Shown: in pieces, positions 58,768-64,000 of the stretch
Numbering within the stretch: position 1 is the stretch's first letter
Layout of the letters: the number at the start of each line of letters is the position of its first letter
NCBI RefSeq assembly: GCF_010092425.1
Contig: NZ_CP048030.1
Location: forward strand, 186,001-250,000
From: Sinimarinibacterium sp. NLF-5-8
Lineage (GTDB): Bacteria; Pseudomonadota; Gammaproteobacteria; Nevskiales; Nevskiaceae
Reading direction: 5' to 3'
DNA length: 64,000 bases
The notes under the pieces: generated by a model
What the model was told of the DNA's origin: nothing
The model's database searches: none
The model's input: the letters and a program-made list of their open reading frames with translations, nothing else
Program-made: the position numbers and the translations under genes

Positions 58768-58802
58768 GACACAAAAACCGATTGCCAATCGGTTTTTGTG
58801 TC
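58768..58802. promoter_or_regulatory. 35-base palindrome between the M56 gene and czcC
   Basis: Perfect 16-base arms (58768-58783 and 58787-58802) surround GCC. The inner part, AACCGATTGCCAATCGGTT, matches the blaI operator. Its position after an upstream T-run suggests a dual role as operator for czcC and as a weak bidirectional hairpin. Confidence 0.82.
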
Positions 58803-58891
58803 GGCTGTTTGCTGATGTTTGGTGAGCGCGCAAGAGCGCTTTGCGAAACGGCTTGTTGATCTGTTGCTACTTAGTTACCCGGAGGTTTTTT

Positions 58892-60135
58892 GTGAATTTG
58901 CACTGGTTGAGGGTTTTGGTGTTCGTCGGAGTCTGCGGCATCCCCGCGGTACAGGCTGCCGAGCCCTTGCGTCTGGAGGAAGCGGTGACCCGCGCGTTGA
59001 CTTCTAATCCGTCCATCATTGCCGAAGGTGCTCAACTACAGGCCGTGCAGGCCCGCACCGAGCGTGAGGGTCTGCCGCCGCCTTACGTGATTGGCGGTGA
59101 GTTCGAGAACGCGGCCGGCACCGGCAGTCTGCGTGGCATTGATTCAGCCGAAACCACATTGCGCATCAGCCGGGTGATCGAACTCGGCGGCAAGCGTGCA
59201 GCCCGACAGACACTTGGCAGGGCCGAGGTAAGCCAGCAACAGCACCAGGCCGATACGGCGCGGATCGACTTGGCCAGCCGAACCACAGCCCGCTTCATCG
59301 AAGTACTTGCCAGACAACAGCGGCTGGACTACGCCGAGGAGCGTGTCCGGCAAGCCGAACGTACTCGCCGCGAGGTCGCCACTTGGGTATCGGCGGCCCG
59401 CAACCCCGAATCGGACCTCCAGGCTGCCGAGATTGCGCTCGCCGAGGTGGAGTTGGCGCGCGAGACAGCGCAGCACGAATTGGCCAGCGCCCGAATGACG
59501 TTGGCCGCGAGCTGGGGTGCGCTGACGCCCGACTTCGGCTCAGTCGTCGGCGACCTGCAAGCCCTGCCGCCGGTCGAGTCGTTCGAGACATTGGCCGCTC
59601 GTCTGTCGATGACGCCCGAACTCTGGGCCTCGCGACTACAGGCGAACACCATCTCTGCCCGCCGTCGGATAGCCGAAGCCAGAGCGAAACCGGATATCGA
59701 CTTGAGCCTGGGCGTACGCCGTATGGAAGCTTTTAACGATCAAGGCCTGGTGATGTCGATCTCGGTGCCGTTGGGCAGCCGCAAGCGCTCCGGATACTCG
59801 ATCGCACAAGCTGACGCCGAACTCATCGCGCTGGAAGCCCGCCGGGATGCTGAACGCTTCGAGCGGCATCAAGTCTTGTTCGATACCTATCAGGAACTTA
59901 TGCACGCACGTCACGAAGCCGAGGCGCTGCGTACACGCATGCTGCCCATGGCCGAGGACGCATTGGCGAACACTCGCCGCGGATTCGAGGCCGGACGCTT
60001 CTCCTTCATTTCGTTGGCACAGGCACAAAGGACGCTGTTCGACCTGAACCAGCGCACCGTTGAAGCTGCTGCCCGCTATCACCTATTGCTGGTAGAGGTG
60101 GAACGCCTCACCGTCACCGTTGAGGACATGACCCC

Positions 60136-60139
<4 letters not shown>
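58892..60139 (+). CDS. czcC: CzcC-like outer-membrane channel of an RND efflux system
   Basis: A 415-residue TolC-family protein. I chose GTG 58892 because GGAGG lies seven bases upstream and a signal peptide follows (LRVLVFVGVCGIPAVQA, cleavage before AEPL). Two repeated helical hairpins are visible, with ISRVIELGGKR (about 105-115) and its counterpart SISVPLGSRKRSG in the second half. It overlaps czcB by four bases (ATGA). It would export divalent metals through the outer membrane. Confidence 0.88.

Positions 60140-64000
<3,861 letters not shown>

Overview
The window is a mosaic of accessory DNA from a high-GC gamma- or beta-proteobacterium (Pseudomonas, Xanthomonas or Bordetella type, judged only from gene content, codon use and gene families). 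From 1 to about 44.3 kb it is most of an integrative and conjugative element (ICE) of the PFGI-1/ICEclc/PAGI-2 superfamily, transcribed almost entirely on the minus strand. The integrase, relaxase and both att ends are not visible, and no tRNA gene was found.

ICE layout, from alpA leftwards: regulator and partition (alpA, parA, HicA-like ORF, parB, DUF2857, STY4528-type replication protein; 39.4-44.3 kb); replication and ssDNA genes (PFL_4669-type, DUF3158, ssb, topB; 32.5-38.4 kb), interrupted by a DUF5677-like gene on the opposite strand and by a two-gene SIR2-like/Abi-like pair; small accessory proteins (20-25.4 kb and 30.2-31.7 kb), many sharing a GGGG/CCCC/GGGG leader that can form mutually exclusive hairpins; a SNF2-type helicase; then the conjugation operon (PilL-like lipoprotein, lytic transglycosylase, TraD coupling protein, mating-pair proteins, VirB4-type ATPase cut by the window start). 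A Gabija-like GajA/GajB pair sits inside the conjugation operon, between the TIGR03747-like and RAQPRD-like genes. Two arsenic-type cassettes sit among the accessory genes: a DUF2703/ArsR pair, and a divergent six-gene ars operon on the plus strand (arsR, arsI-like, LMW arsC, fatty-acid hydroxylase-like gene, arsC-arsN2 fusion, acr3).

From 44.4 to 64 kb lies a patchwork of metal resistance: a CadA/CadR module with a small methyltransferase, flanked by two related copies of one gene's 3' end; a cadA remnant; a LysR regulator; a copper section (four-helix Cys-rich protein, CusF-like, truncated CusA, CopD, CopC, HMA protein, DUF411); an IS3-family element that has replaced most of cusA; and a BlaI/M56 pair beside a CzcCBA-type RND efflux operon cut by the window end. 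Near-identical palindromes precede both blaI and czcC, so the BlaI protein probably controls both.

Most novel items: three paralogous structured elements with compensatory base changes (22.45, 25.46 and 31.75 kb), the repeated switch-like leaders, the SIR2-like/Abi-like pair, the Gabija-like pair inside the transfer operon, and the BlaI/M56-controlled metal efflux unit.
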